Assembly: GCF_038446955.1 (NCBI RefSeq) | Contig: NZ_CP151803.1 | Span: 434,001 to 498,000, forward strand | DNA from: Pedobacter sp. FW305-3-2-15-E-R2A2 | GTDB taxonomy: Bacteria; Bacteroidota; Bacteroidia; Sphingobacteriales; Sphingobacteriaceae | Reading direction: 5' to 3' | DNA: 64,000 bases | In this document: positions 18,922 through 27,489 of the stretch, piece after piece | Numbering within the stretch: the first letter of the stretch is position 1 | Layout: each line of letters starts with the position of its first letter | Position numbers and translations under genes: made by a program | Notes under the pieces: generated by a model | The model's input: only the letters and a program-made list of their open reading frames with translations | What the model was told of the DNA's origin: nothing | Databases searched by the model: none

Positions 18922-19716
18922 TCAGGATACGTGCAGCGGAATATTTGAATAATATAAGACAAGGATCACCACACCTATAATGATTCTATACCAGCCAAAA
19001 ACACGGAATCCATGTTTAGACAAAAATCCGATAAATGATTTAATCGCAATAATTGCAACGATAAAGGCAATCAGGTTACCGAAAAGAAGGATTTTAACAT
19101 TCTCCGCATTTAGTAAATGATATCCTTTAAATAGTTTATACCCCGTTGCTGCGCACATTGTAGGTACGGCTAAAAAGAATGAAAATTCAGCAGCAGCATG
19201 TCTGCTTAATTTCTGTTGCATTCCTCCGATAATAGTAGCAGCACTTCTGCTTAATCCTGGAAATACAACCGCTAAAACCTGGAAACAGCCAATCTTGAAA
19301 GCAGACATATTGGTGATTTCTGCCTCATGGTGAATTTCTGGCTTTGTAAATACTTTATCAATAAACAGGAGAATAACACCTCCAATTAATAAAATTACAG
19401 CTATAAATATTGGATTACCCAATTTTTCATCAATGAAATCATTTAGCAATTTGCCGAAAATAAGTGCTGGAATTACAGCAATAATCAGTTTTACATAAAA
19501 TTGCCACTTACTGAAGTCAAAAAACTTTTTCCAGTAAAGCACGACAACCGCAAGGATTGCGCCTAGCTGGATTGCGATTTCAAACAGTTTAACGAACTCA
19601 TCTTTCCCAATTCCCATGATCGCACTTGCAATAACCATGTGGCCGGTTGATGAAACCGGTAGAAATTCAGTTATCCCCTCAATGATTGCGAGAATAAAGG
19701 CTTGTAAATAATTCAT
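18922..19716 (-). CDS. uppP: Undecaprenyl-diphosphate phosphatase
   Basis: Integral membrane enzyme that recycles undecaprenyl diphosphate for cell-wall synthesis and gives some bacitracin tolerance. At 264 residues it is the usual BacA/UppP size. The two family signatures are present: EGITEFLPVSSTGH at residues 13-26 and PGLSRSAATIIGG near 175-187. It begins seven bases after the DUF3098 gene in the ftsX operon, linking division and wall functions. Confidence 0.96.
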   Translation of the reverse strand: MNYLQAFILAIIEGITEFLPVSSTGHMVIASAIMGIGKDEFVKLFEIAIQLGAILAVVVLYWKKFFDFSKWQFYVKLIIAVIPALIFGKLLNDFIDEKLGNPIFIAVILLIGGVILLFIDKVFTKPEIHHEAEITNMSAFKIGCFQVLAVVFPGLSRSAATIIGGMQQKLSRHAAAEFSFFLAVPTMCAATGYKLFKGYHLLNAENVKILLFGNLIAFIVAIIAIKSFIGFLSKHGFRVFGWYRIIIGVVILVLYYSNIPLHVS

Positions 19717-19723
19717 TAAAGCT

Positions 19724-19948
19724 TTATTTTTTTAGAATAGCATAAACGCCAAATCCGAATCCAAATAGAACGGTCATTGGTGCCAATAAGGTTTTTCTGA
19801 AATCGTAAATGTCTGTTGTACCGATCATCAGGATAAAACCAAGCACAACAATCGCAATGCTAATCAATAGCAATTGATAGTTCTTTTTAGTAAATACAAG
19901 TTCCGATTTGCTTTCCTGATTTACAGGAGTGTTTTTTTTCTCTATCAT
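19724..19948 (-). CDS. DUF3098 small membrane protein
   Basis: A 74-residue protein with two hydrophobic helices (about 28-45 and 55-72) and the DUF3098 pattern IYDFRKTLLAPMTVLFGFG. It starts on the last base of the ftsX stop region and is followed by uppP, an arrangement I recall as common in Bacteroidota. Function unknown; the linkage suggests an envelope or division role. Confidence 0.88.
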   Translation of the reverse strand: MIEKKNTPVNQESKSELVFTKKNYQLLLISIAIVVLGFILMIGTTDIYDFRKTLLAPMTVLFGFGFGVYAILKK

Positions 19949-20826
19949 TATCTGTAAAGGTCGTAAATTTTTAAACGTAAATATTTGCTGACAGCAAAGG
20001 AGGTGCTGATGGCCGTTATAAAGATACCGACACCTACTAAGCCTAGTAAAACGATGCCGAATTCAGTGTAATTTCTTAAGATGACGATTTCAGGAATCTC
20101 TCTCTGAGCATAATATAAGATCCCCAAAAGGATTAAGATGGCAATAAAAGCCGCGATCAGCCCGTGTAATGCGGCAAGCAAAATGAAAGGCTTGCGAATA
20201 AAGTTCCGGGTAGCACCTACCAGTTGCATGCTCTTAATTAAGAAGCGTTGAGAGTAAATAGCAAGACGGATGGTGTTGTTGATCAATGCAATAGAAATGA
20301 TCAGTAAAATCGCTGCAAAGGCTAAAATGATCAGGCCAATGGTATTGATGTTCTTATTCACCATATCAATTAAGGAACTTTGATAGATGACTTCTTTTAC
20401 CACCGGGTTTTTACTGATATTAGCTTTCAGGGCATCAATGCTTTTGTTGTTGGCATAATCCGCTTTTAGATAAACATCTATGGTTGAAAGTAAAGGGTTA
20501 TAACCTAAGAAGTTCACAAAATCCTCACCCAGGTCAGTAGTCAGATTTCTTGCCGCCATTTCCTTATTTACATATTGTGTGGTTTTAATGGCAGGGGTGG
20601 CGTTCAGCTCTTTTTGAAAAGCCAACACATCTGCTTCCTTTGCGCCCTCGTCTACAATAATGTTCAACACAATATTTTCTTTAACATAGTTGGAAAGATT
20701 TTTAGCATGAACTAATATCAATCCCAACATGCCCAACATTAGTAGTACCAATGCTATGCTGAAAATAGTAGAAATATAAATGGTTTTTGTCTTCTTAGAA
20801 GCATCGCTTACTTCAAATTCTTCCAT
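19948..20826 (-). CDS. ftsX: Cell-division permease-like protein FtsX
   Basis: A 292-residue inner-membrane protein of the ABC transporter permease (MacB/FtsX) type. The cytoplasmic tail comes first, then helix 1 (about 15-38), a periplasmic domain (about 40-165), and three further helices. With FtsE it controls wall hydrolases at the septum. FtsE is not in the window. It heads the ftsX - DUF3098 - uppP - truB run. Confidence 0.92.
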   Translation of the reverse strand: MEEFEVSDASKKTKTIYISTIFSIALVLLMLGMLGLILVHAKNLSNYVKENIVLNIIVDEGAKEADVLAFQKELNATPAIKTTQYVNKEMAARNLTTDLGEDFVNFLGYNPLLSTIDVYLKADYANNKSIDALKANISKNPVVKEVIYQSSLIDMVNKNINTIGLIILAFAAILLIISIALINNTIRLAIYSQRFLIKSMQLVGATRNFIRKPFILLAALHGLIAAFIAILILLGILYYAQREIPEIVILRNYTEFGIVLLGLVGVGIFITAISTSFAVSKYLRLKIYDLYR

Positions 20827-21131
20827 GTATTTGTTTTTATGTTTTGCGAAAATAAAAAAATATAAGCAACTAATTTAAAATTATGGCCCTTTATCCCTTT
20901 TTAATCTTTAATGCTACAACGCATTATCGTTAAAAATAGTTTATTGAAGATACTTTAAGTCCAATTTAAGACGCTTAATTATCTTCTTTAAGTAAGTGTT
21001 GTGTAACATTTTTGTACCAAAAGGCGATTTTGAGCGTTGTTTTTATGTGAAAACGCAAGTATCCGGAGGAAGCTACCATGACTTTTGGAGAAAATAATGT
21101 GAATAAATAGTTACAAAACAAAGAATCACCT
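20827..21131. other. Intergenic region between divergent ftsX and a lipoprotein gene
   Basis: No annotated-size gene. On the reverse strand, TATTTTCG (20854 to 20847) is a plausible -7 element for ftsX. On the forward strand there is a 10-codon frame (21078-21110) with a strong Shine-Dalgarno sequence, described separately. The rest is AT-rich with no clear hairpin. Confidence 0.5.
21078..21110 (+). CDS. Possible 10-residue leader peptide with strong Shine-Dalgarno
   Basis: GGAGGA (21065-21070) lies seven bases before an ATG that opens MTFGENNVNK and then a TAG stop, 21 bases before the lipoprotein ATG at 21132. Strong Shine-Dalgarno sequences are rare in this phylum, so this may be a regulatory leader; it may also be chance. 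Confidence 0.25.
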   Translation: MTFGENNVNK

Positions 21132-21548
21132 ATGAAAAAACAAATTACTTTAGTTGCTATGGTTTTATTGATCATCGCAGGAATTGGAACCGGATGTAAG
21201 AAAGAAACAGGGGCAGAAAGATCACTGAAAAAGAAAATAGAAGGGAAGTGGCAGGTAGCCAAAGTAGAAACAACTATTGAAGGGGCCCCGATGGAGAGCT
21301 ATACCGGTATTGCTGCTGATTTTTTTGAATTCAGAAACGATGAAAATGACCAGGTAGAGGTAAATATTGGTACAGAACGTACGTTGGGAACTTATGCTGT
21401 TTTAGTAACTGCTAACATTAATCTATTGTTGTCTGGAAAATTACTTAATGCTGAGGTGAACACCATTACCGACAATAAGTTTGAATTTACAGCTACGGTG
21501 AACGGCGCCAGTCCGAAAGAAACAAGGAAATATTTCTTAACGAGATAG
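21132..21548 (+). CDS. Small lipoprotein, lipocalin-like
   Basis: A 138-residue lipoprotein. The signal peptide ends at a lipobox GIGTGC (Cys24) followed by KKE. The mature part begins LKKKIEGKWQVAKVE, a pattern seen in lipocalin-like Bacteroidota lipoproteins, and continues as predicted beta strands. The ligand is unknown. A terminator hairpin follows directly after the stop. Confidence 0.7.
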   Translation: MKKQITLVAMVLLIIAGIGTGCKKETGAERSLKKKIEGKWQVAKVETTIEGAPMESYTGIAADFFEFRNDENDQVEVNIGTERTLGTYAVLVTANINLLLSGKLLNAEVNTITDNKFEFTATVNGASPKETRKYFLTR

Positions 21549-21556
21549 CCCATACG

Positions 21557-21600
21557 AAAAGGCTGTTCAAATGTTTCAACGATATTATGGACAGCCTTTT
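21557..21600 (+). terminator. Intrinsic terminator after the lipoprotein gene
   Basis: AAAAGGCTGT at 21557-21566 pairs with ACAGCCTTTT at 21591-21600; a further three pairs extend the stem. The T run at the end merges with the next promoter. Confidence 0.7.
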
Positions 21601-21603
21601 CTA

Positions 21604-21643
21604 TATTTGCCCTCAGCCTGTGCCCATTGTTTCAGGCTTTTTT
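21604..21643 (+). promoter_or_regulatory. Promoter and leader hairpin of the CLC gene
   Basis: TATATTTG (21604-21611) is a perfect -7 element. It is followed by AGCCTG (21615-21620) pairing with CAGGCT (21633-21638) and a T run (21638-21643) that runs straight into the ATG at 21644. The hairpin could terminate or block ribosome access. No fluoride-riboswitch signature was recognised. Confidence 0.5.
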
Positions 21644-22921
21644 ATGGGAGAAAAAGATAGCAACTCTAATTTTTTGACGACTATACCAGCGTTTCTCAAT
21701 GGAAATTCAATATTGCATTATCTCCTGAAATGGACTGTTCTCAGCTTATTAGTTGGTTTGGCTGCGGGGACACTATCTGCGTTGTTTCTGACTTTATTAA
21801 ACCTGGCCACAGATTTTAGGGAGGCTCATTCTTACTTGCTTTATTTCCTGCCTGTAGCCGGATTGCTGGTTGGGTTATTATATCACCATCGCGGAAAAAA
21901 TGTGGAGCGGGGAAATAACCTCATCTTCGATACGATTCATAACCCCAAAGATGTAATTCCTTTTAAAATGACACCACTTGTTTTATTAGGCACCGTCATC
22001 ACTCACTTGTTTGGGGGATCGGCTGGAAGAGAGGGGACGGCCTTGCAAATGGCTGCATCAACTGCTGATCAATTGCACAAACCTTTTCAGTTGTCCTCTG
22101 CTGACCGTAGCATCTTACTGATTGCAGGATTGAGTGCAGGCTTTGCTTCTGTTTTTGGAACGCCCTGGGCGGGAGCAGTTTTTGGAATTGAAGTATTGTT
22201 ACTTGGTCAAATTCCTCAAAAGGCCATATTCCCCGCCCTTTTTGCAGCTTTTACAGGTGCCTATGTAACGGAAATATGGGGAGTGGGCCATACGCATTAT
22301 CAAATCCCTGTAATCCCTTCCATTTCACTGATGGGTATTGTCTACAGCATCCTCTCCGGGATCGCTTTTAGTGTTGCTGCGGTTTTATTTGTCAGGCTTA
22401 CTCACTTTTTTTCGACTGCTTTCAAAAAGCTAAATTATCCACCGCTACGCCCATTTATCGGGGGCTTAATCGTGCTGCTTCTTGTACTTTTATTGGGAAC
22501 ACGTCAATATATTGGATTAGGAATTCGGGTAATTGTGGATGCTTTTAGTCAGGCCTCCCAAACGGAAGATTTCGCTTTGAAGATCTTGTTGACGGCCATC
22601 ACACTTGGCGCAGGCTTTAAAGGAGGAGAAGTGACGCCATTATTTTTTATCGGTGCGACATTGGGCAGCGCACTATCTGTTTTTCTGCCTTTACCGGTTG
22701 GTTTACTCGCCGGAATGGGATTTGTCGCAGTATTTGCCGGAGCTGCAAAAACACCTCTTGCCTGTTGTATCATGGCATTTGAATTGTTTGGTGTTTCCTG
22801 TTGGGTTTATGTAAGTATTGCCTGTGTGATTGCGTTCCTGGTCTCTGGTCGTCACAGCATTTATAATGCCCCGGAAAACAAATCACCACGCCATTTTTTG
22901 TTCGGTAAATTAGGTATTTAA
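21644..22921 (+). CDS. CLC-family channel/antiporter, fluoride (CLC-F) type
   Basis: Inner-membrane CLC protein of about 425 residues with ten or more hydrophobic helices. The signature GREGT-ALQ near residues 128-135 replaces the GREGP of chloride CLCs, and GAGFKGGEVTPLFFIG replaces the usual G-x-F-x-P segment. From memory both are marks of the CLC-F clade, which exports fluoride in exchange for protons. Substrate preference is therefore inferred as fluoride rather than chloride. No CBS domains are present. The ATG at 21644 is used because an earlier in-frame ATG at 21587 is upstream of the promoter and inside a terminator. Confidence 0.85.
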   Translation: MGEKDSNSNFLTTIPAFLNGNSILHYLLKWTVLSLLVGLAAGTLSALFLTLLNLATDFREAHSYLLYFLPVAGLLVGLLYHHRGKNVERGNNLIFDTIHNPKDVIPFKMTPLVLLGTVITHLFGGSAGREGTALQMAASTADQLHKPFQLSSADRSILLIAGLSAGFASVFGTPWAGAVFGIEVLLLGQIPQKAIFPALFAAFTGAYVTEIWGVGHTHYQIPVIPSISLMGIVYSILSGIAFSVAAVLFVRLTHFFSTAFKKLNYPPLRPFIGGLIVLLLVLLLGTRQYIGLGIRVIVDAFSQASQTEDFALKILLTAITLGAGFKGGEVTPLFFIGATLGSALSVFLPLPVGLLAGMGFVAVFAGAAKTPLACCIMAFELFGVSCWVYVSIACVIAFLVSGRHSIYNAPENKSPRHFLFGKLGI

Positions 22922-22952
22922 GAAAGGGTTTCTGATCCCATCTTTATTTCCT

Positions 22953-22960
22953 TATTTTCG
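22953..22960 (+). promoter_or_regulatory. Possible -7 element for leuS
   Basis: TATTTTCG, close to TAnnTTTG, 24 bases before the leuS ATG. Confidence 0.4.
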
Positions 22961-22984
22961 CGCTATATATAAGGCATAGCTGTA

Positions 22985-25792
22985 ATGGATTATCAATTTA
23001 AAGAAATAGAACAAAAGTGGCAAGAGTTTTGGGCTCAAAATCAAACGTTTAAAGCAGAAGAGCAATCTTCTAAACCTAAGTTTTACGTACTGGATATGTT
23101 TCCTTACCCTTCCGGAGCAGGTTTACATGTTGGTCACCCACTAGGTTATATTGCTTCGGATATATTTACCAGATATAAAAGATTAAAAGGATATAATGTA
23201 TTGCATCCAATGGGATACGACTCCTTCGGTTTGCCTGCAGAGCAATATGCCATACAAACAGGACAACATCCGGCCCTGACTACAGAAGTAAACATCAATA
23301 CTTACAGGAGACAATTAGACCAAATCGGGTTCTCATTCGACTGGTCTAAAGAAGTGCGGACCAGTGATCCCGAATATTATAAATGGACGCAATGGATTTT
23401 TATGCAACTTTTCAATTCCTGGTATAACCTGGAAACAGATCGTGCAGAAGACATTACTAGTCTGTTAGAAAAGTTTAATGCTTCAGGAAGTGCAGATGTG
23501 AAAGCCGTTTGTGATGAAGATACAAAGTCTTTCTTACCAACAGACTGGGCAACAATGACCCATGAGGAGAAACAGGAAGAATTACTAAAATACCGCTTAA
23601 CTTATCTAAGAGAAAGTACCGTCAACTGGTGCCCTGCATTGGGAACGGTATTGGCGAATGATGAGGTGAAAGACGGCTATTCAGAACGTGGTGGCCATCC
23701 GGTAGAGCAAAAGAAAATGATGCAATGGAGCATGCGGATTTCTGCTTATGCAGAGCGCTTGTTGCAAGGCTTAAATACAGTAGACTGGCCGGAACCGGTA
23801 AAAGAAATGCAACGCAACTGGATTGGCAAAAGTGTAGGGGCCAGCGTTCGTTTCAAGATCGAGCCTTCAGAAAAGATAGCTGCGCTTAGTCAGGATTATA
23901 TTGAAGTTTTTACCACCCGTGTGGATACGATATTCGGCGTTTCTTATCTTGTACTCGCTCCTGAACATGAGCTGGTAATCGGTTTGACTACTCCTGAGCA
24001 ATTGGATGATGTGAATCATTACATTGCCCAAACTAAGAAGAAGTCTGAACTCGACCGTATGGCGGATGTTAAAGCAGTTTCTGGTGCTTTCACCGGAAGC
24101 TATGTGATTAATCCGGTAAGTGGAGAAAGAATCCAGTTGTGGATTGCCGATTATGTATTGGCAGGATACGGAACCGGAGCGGTTATGGGAGTACCTAGTG
24201 GAGATCAGCGCGATTGGTTATTTGCTACTAATTTCAAATTACCGATCGTACAGATCCTGGATAGTCAGAAAGACATCGATACCCAGGCGGATTCAACGAA
24301 AGAGGGTAAATACATTAATTCCGGTTTCATTAACGGAATGAACTATGCAGAAGCAACACAGACTTTAAATGTCTGGTTGGAAGAACAGGAAGTAGGTAAA
24401 GCGAAAGTGAATTACCGCATGCGGGATGCTATTTTCGGGCGCCAACGTTATTGGGGAGAGCCAATTCCGGTATATTTTAAAGATGGGTTGCCGTACCTGA
24501 TCAATGAAGAAGAATTGCCTTTGATGCTTCCTGAAATTGACAAATACCTACCTACCGAAAGCGGCGAACCACCATTGGGAAGAGCCGAAGACTGGAGCTA
24601 TGATGATCAATATGAATATGAACTGAGCACTATGCCAGGTTGGGCCGGGTCGAGCTGGTACTGGTATCGTTATATGGATGCGAAAAACAAATCGGCTTTC
24701 GCTTCTAAAGAGGCTATCGAATACTGGAAAGATGTTGATTTATATATCGGAGGTGCAGAACATGCGACCGGACATTTATTGTATAGCCGTTTCTGGAATA
24801 AATTCCTGAAAGACCTTGGTCATGTAACTGAAGAAGAACCTTTCAAAAAACTGATCAATCAGGGAATGATCCAGGGCAGAAGTAATTTTGTATACCGTGT
24901 GGTAGACGAAGAGGGAAGAGGAACAAATACTTTGGTGTCTTATGGACTAAGAAAAGAATACAAAACATCAGCACTGCATGTTGACGTAAACATTGTAGAG
25001 AATGAAATTTTAAATATTGAAAAGTTTAAAGTTTTCAGACCTGAATTTGCAGATGCAGAATTCATCCTGGAAAACGAGAAATACATCTGCGGAGTGGAAG
25101 TAGAGAAGATGTCAAAATCCAAGTTCAATGTAGTGAACCCGGATGTGTTGATCTCTAGCTATGGCGCCGATACTTTAAGGATGTATGAAATGTTCCTGGG
25201 ACCATTGGAGCAAAGCAAACCTTGGAATACCAATGGAATCGAAGGCGTGTTTAAGTTCCTTCGCAAATTCTGGCGTTTGTTCCACAATGAAGAGTGGGTA
25301 TTTAACGTTAGCGATTCTGTGCCTTCAAAAGCGGAATTGAAAGCCTTGCATAAAATCATCAAAAAAGTGCAGGATGATGTGGAAAGGTTCTCCTTTAATA
25401 CTTCTGTTTCCAGCTTTATGATTGCAGTGAATGAGCTGACTGACCTGAAATGTAAAAATCGTCAGGTATTGGAAGATCTTGTAATTGTGTTGTCACCTTA
25501 TGCTCCTCACATTTGTGAAGAACTTTGGGCGAATCTGGGACATGAGGCGGGTAGCTTATCATACGTGAAATATCCTGAATTCAACCCTGCCTATATGGTG
25601 GAGGATGAGTTTAGTTACCCGGTATCGGTTAATGGTAAAACACGTTTAAACCTGAACTTAAGTCTGACTTTAGAGCCTAAGGAAATTGAAGAAACAGTTT
25701 TGGCTGATGAACAGGTTCAAAAATACCTGGAAGGAAAAACACCTAAAAAGGTAATCGTGGTGAAAGGCCGTATCGTAAACATTGTGATCTAG
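22985..25792 (+). CDS. leuS: Leucyl-tRNA synthetase
   Basis: Class I aminoacyl-tRNA synthetase charging tRNA-Leu, 935 residues. The HIGH motif appears as HVGH in YPSGAGLHVGHPLGY (residues about 38-52), the KMSKS loop as EKMSKSKFN, and the editing (CP1) domain lies in between. An insertion of about 70 residues (LVSYGLRKEYKTSALHVDV and what follows) lies just before KMSKS and is, from memory, common in Bacteroidota enzymes. Single-gene transcript ending at a strong hairpin. Confidence 0.97.
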   Translation: MDYQFKEIEQKWQEFWAQNQTFKAEEQSSKPKFYVLDMFPYPSGAGLHVGHPLGYIASDIFTRYKRLKGYNVLHPMGYDSFGLPAEQYAIQTGQHPALTTEVNINTYRRQLDQIGFSFDWSKEVRTSDPEYYKWTQWIFMQLFNSWYNLETDRAEDITSLLEKFNASGSADVKAVCDEDTKSFLPTDWATMTHEEKQEELLKYRLTYLRESTVNWCPALGTVLANDEVKDGYSERGGHPVEQKKMMQWSMRISAYAERLLQGLNTVDWPEPVKEMQRNWIGKSVGASVRFKIEPSEKIAALSQDYIEVFTTRVDTIFGVSYLVLAPEHELVIGLTTPEQLDDVNHYIAQTKKKSELDRMADVKAVSGAFTGSYVINPVSGERIQLWIADYVLAGYGTGAVMGVPSGDQRDWLFATNFKLPIVQILDSQKDIDTQADSTKEGKYINSGFINGMNYAEATQTLNVWLEEQEVGKAKVNYRMRDAIFGRQRYWGEPIPVYFKDGLPYLINEEELPLMLPEIDKYLPTESGEPPLGRAEDWSYDDQYEYELSTMPGWAGSSWYWYRYMDAKNKSAFASKEAIEYWKDVDLYIGGAEHATGHLLYSRFWNKFLKDLGHVTEEEPFKKLINQGMIQGRSNFVYRVVDEEGRGTNTLVSYGLRKEYKTSALHVDVNIVENEILNIEKFKVFRPEFADAEFILENEKYICGVEVEKMSKSKFNVVNPDVLISSYGADTLRMYEMFLGPLEQSKPWNTNGIEGVFKFLRKFWRLFHNEEWVFNVSDSVPSKAELKALHKIIKKVQDDVERFSFNTSVSSFMIAVNELTDLKCKNRQVLEDLVIVLSPYAPHICEELWANLGHEAGSLSYVKYPEFNPAYMVEDEFSYPVSVNGKTRLNLNLSLTLEPKEIEETVLADEQVQKYLEGKTPKKVIVVKGRIVNIVI

Positions 25793-25817
25793 CCTTAAAA
25801 ACAGATTATTTTGATCT

Positions 25818-25856
25818 AAAGAAAAGCTTCGGACAATTTGTTCGGAGCTTTTCTTT
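25818..25856 (+). terminator. Intrinsic terminator after leuS
   Basis: Nineteen-base arms with two wobble pairs (AAAGAAAAGCTTCGGACAA and its partner) end in CTTTTCTTT, starting about 25 bases after the stop. Confidence 0.85.
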
Positions 25857-25861
25857 TATCT

Positions 25862-25875
25862 GGATAAATTTATCC
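25862..25875. repeat. 14-base perfect palindrome upstream of the glycosidase genes
   Basis: GGATAAATTTATCC, preceded by another TTTATC at 25855-25860. It lies between the leuS terminator and the GH29 gene, 180 bases before its start. It may be a regulator site; no regulator is identified. Confidence 0.3.
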
Positions 25876-26054
25876 TTTCAGGAGCACTGTTTTCATTCTT
25901 CAGATGTATAATAAATTTACATATCTTAGGACTTTTGTTTCCCGGACAGCTTAGTAATGGACGACTAAAAGGGTTTATCTCAATGCTATGTCGCAATCGT
26001 TGTTAGGCCGAACTTTTCCGGTAATCAATCTTAAACCAGATACAACCACACAAA

Positions 26055-27485
26055 ATGAATAAACCTATCTTACTTATTGCAGTCGTTTTATTGTTAAAAA
26101 TGACTGCTTTTGGCCAACCCAATGTTCATGGCCAGTCCAGCACCTATGAATGGCCTTCGGATCCTTTGGTGAAGAAAAAACTTGAAAAATGGCAGGACCA
26201 GAAATTTGGAATGATCATCCATTGGGGATTATATGCTGTACCCGGAATTATGGAGTCTTGGAACCTTTGTTCGGAAGACTGGATTTCCAGAGACAGTACT
26301 ATTGCTTATGAAGATTATAAGAAATGGTATTGGGGCTTAAGTGAACAATTTAATCCGGTCAACTTTAATCCTGATCAATGGGCAAAAGCAGGTAAATCTG
26401 CAGGTATGAAATATCTGGTGTTTACCACAAAACACCATGACGGCTTTAATATGTTTGATACAAAAGAGAGTGACTTCAAAATTTCCAATGGTCCTTTTAA
26501 AGGAAATCCAAAAGCGGACGCTGCAAAATTTGTTTTTGATGCCTTCAGAAAGCAGGACTTTATGATCGGTGCTTATTTCTCTAAACCAGACTGGCATTCC
26601 CAATACTATTGGTGGTCTAAATATGCAACTGCCGATCGTAATAATAATTACGACATTAAAAAGAACCCATGGAGATGGAATAAATTCAAAACACAAACCT
26701 TTAATCAGATCTCTGAATTGATGAACAACTATGGTTCTGTTGATATCCTTTGGCTTGACGGAGGATGGGTGCGTCCATTGGAAACCGTAAACGATGAAGT
26801 GCGGGCCTGGGGAGCTGCAATCCCAGCCTGGAGCCAGGACATCGACATGCCAAAGATTGCCGCAATGGGACGTAAAGCGCAGCCTGGATTGCTAATCGTA
26901 GACCGGACGGTTCATGGTCCTTATGAAAATTATCAGACTCCTGAACAACGGATTCCGGAACAACAACTGGATCATCCCTGGGAAAGTTGTATGACGCTGG
27001 GTGGTGCCTGGGGATTTGTTGCAAATGATCAGTACAAGTCGGCTGCAACTGTCATTCATTCCCTGATTGAAATTACTGCCAAAGGAGGGAGTCTCTTGCT
27101 TGGCGTAGGACCGAAACCAGATGGTACGATGCCCGATGAGGTAGTTAACCGTTTGGAAGAAATCGGAACCTGGGTCAACAAAAATGGCAAGGCAATTTAT
27201 GAAACGAGAATCACTAAAGATTATCACAATGGCAATGTCTGGTTTACACAGAGCAAGGACGCTAAAACAAAATACGCGTTGATTTGCATAAAGGAAGGCG
27301 AATCTTTGCCATCTACCGTTTCCTGGACTGGTAATGAACCTATAAAAGGAAGTAAGATTAAATTTTTGCAAACTGGTGAAAATGTAAAGTGGATAAAAGA
27401 GAATGCGACAATTAAAGTGTTCTTGCCAAAAGGTGTTCCTGCAGGATCACCGGCGCTTGCCTTTTCTTTTTCCAGCAAACCTTAA
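26055..27485 (+). CDS. Alpha-L-fucosidase, GH29 family
   Basis: Exported enzyme of 476 residues expected to release terminal L-fucose from glycans. The signal peptide covers residues 1-20 (cleavage after TAFG). The GH29 barrel has FGMIIHWGLY (52-60), TTKHHDGFNMF (124-135) and ILWLDGGWV, where Asp235 is the likely nucleophile. The C-terminal part, after residue 370, is a small beta domain. The gene is followed after four bases by a GH3 gene, so the two are co-transcribed and probably act on the same glycan. Confidence 0.92.
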   Translation: MNKPILLIAVVLLLKMTAFGQPNVHGQSSTYEWPSDPLVKKKLEKWQDQKFGMIIHWGLYAVPGIMESWNLCSEDWISRDSTIAYEDYKKWYWGLSEQFNPVNFNPDQWAKAGKSAGMKYLVFTTKHHDGFNMFDTKESDFKISNGPFKGNPKADAAKFVFDAFRKQDFMIGAYFSKPDWHSQYYWWSKYATADRNNNYDIKKNPWRWNKFKTQTFNQISELMNNYGSVDILWLDGGWVRPLETVNDEVRAWGAAIPAWSQDIDMPKIAAMGRKAQPGLLIVDRTVHGPYENYQTPEQRIPEQQLDHPWESCMTLGGAWGFVANDQYKSAATVIHSLIEITAKGGSLLLGVGPKPDGTMPDEVVNRLEEIGTWVNKNGKAIYETRITKDYHNGNVWFTQSKDAKTKYALICIKEGESLPSTVSWTGNEPIKGSKIKFLQTGENVKWIKENATIKVFLPKGVPAGSPALAFSFSSKP

Positions 27486-27489
27486 ACAC

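Noticed and set aside
20975..21262. A 95-residue reverse frame upstream of ftsX
   Set aside because: It overlaps the start and signal peptide of the lipoprotein gene and has no promoter or family likeness.
21549..21643. A fluoride riboswitch in front of the CLC gene
   Set aside because: The leader is too short after the promoter and lacks the paired GGxGAxGG-type signature; only simple hairpins are present.
26892..27371. A 159-residue reverse frame inside the fucosidase gene
   Set aside because: It overlaps the GH29 catalytic region in another frame, with no start context and no recognisable domain.
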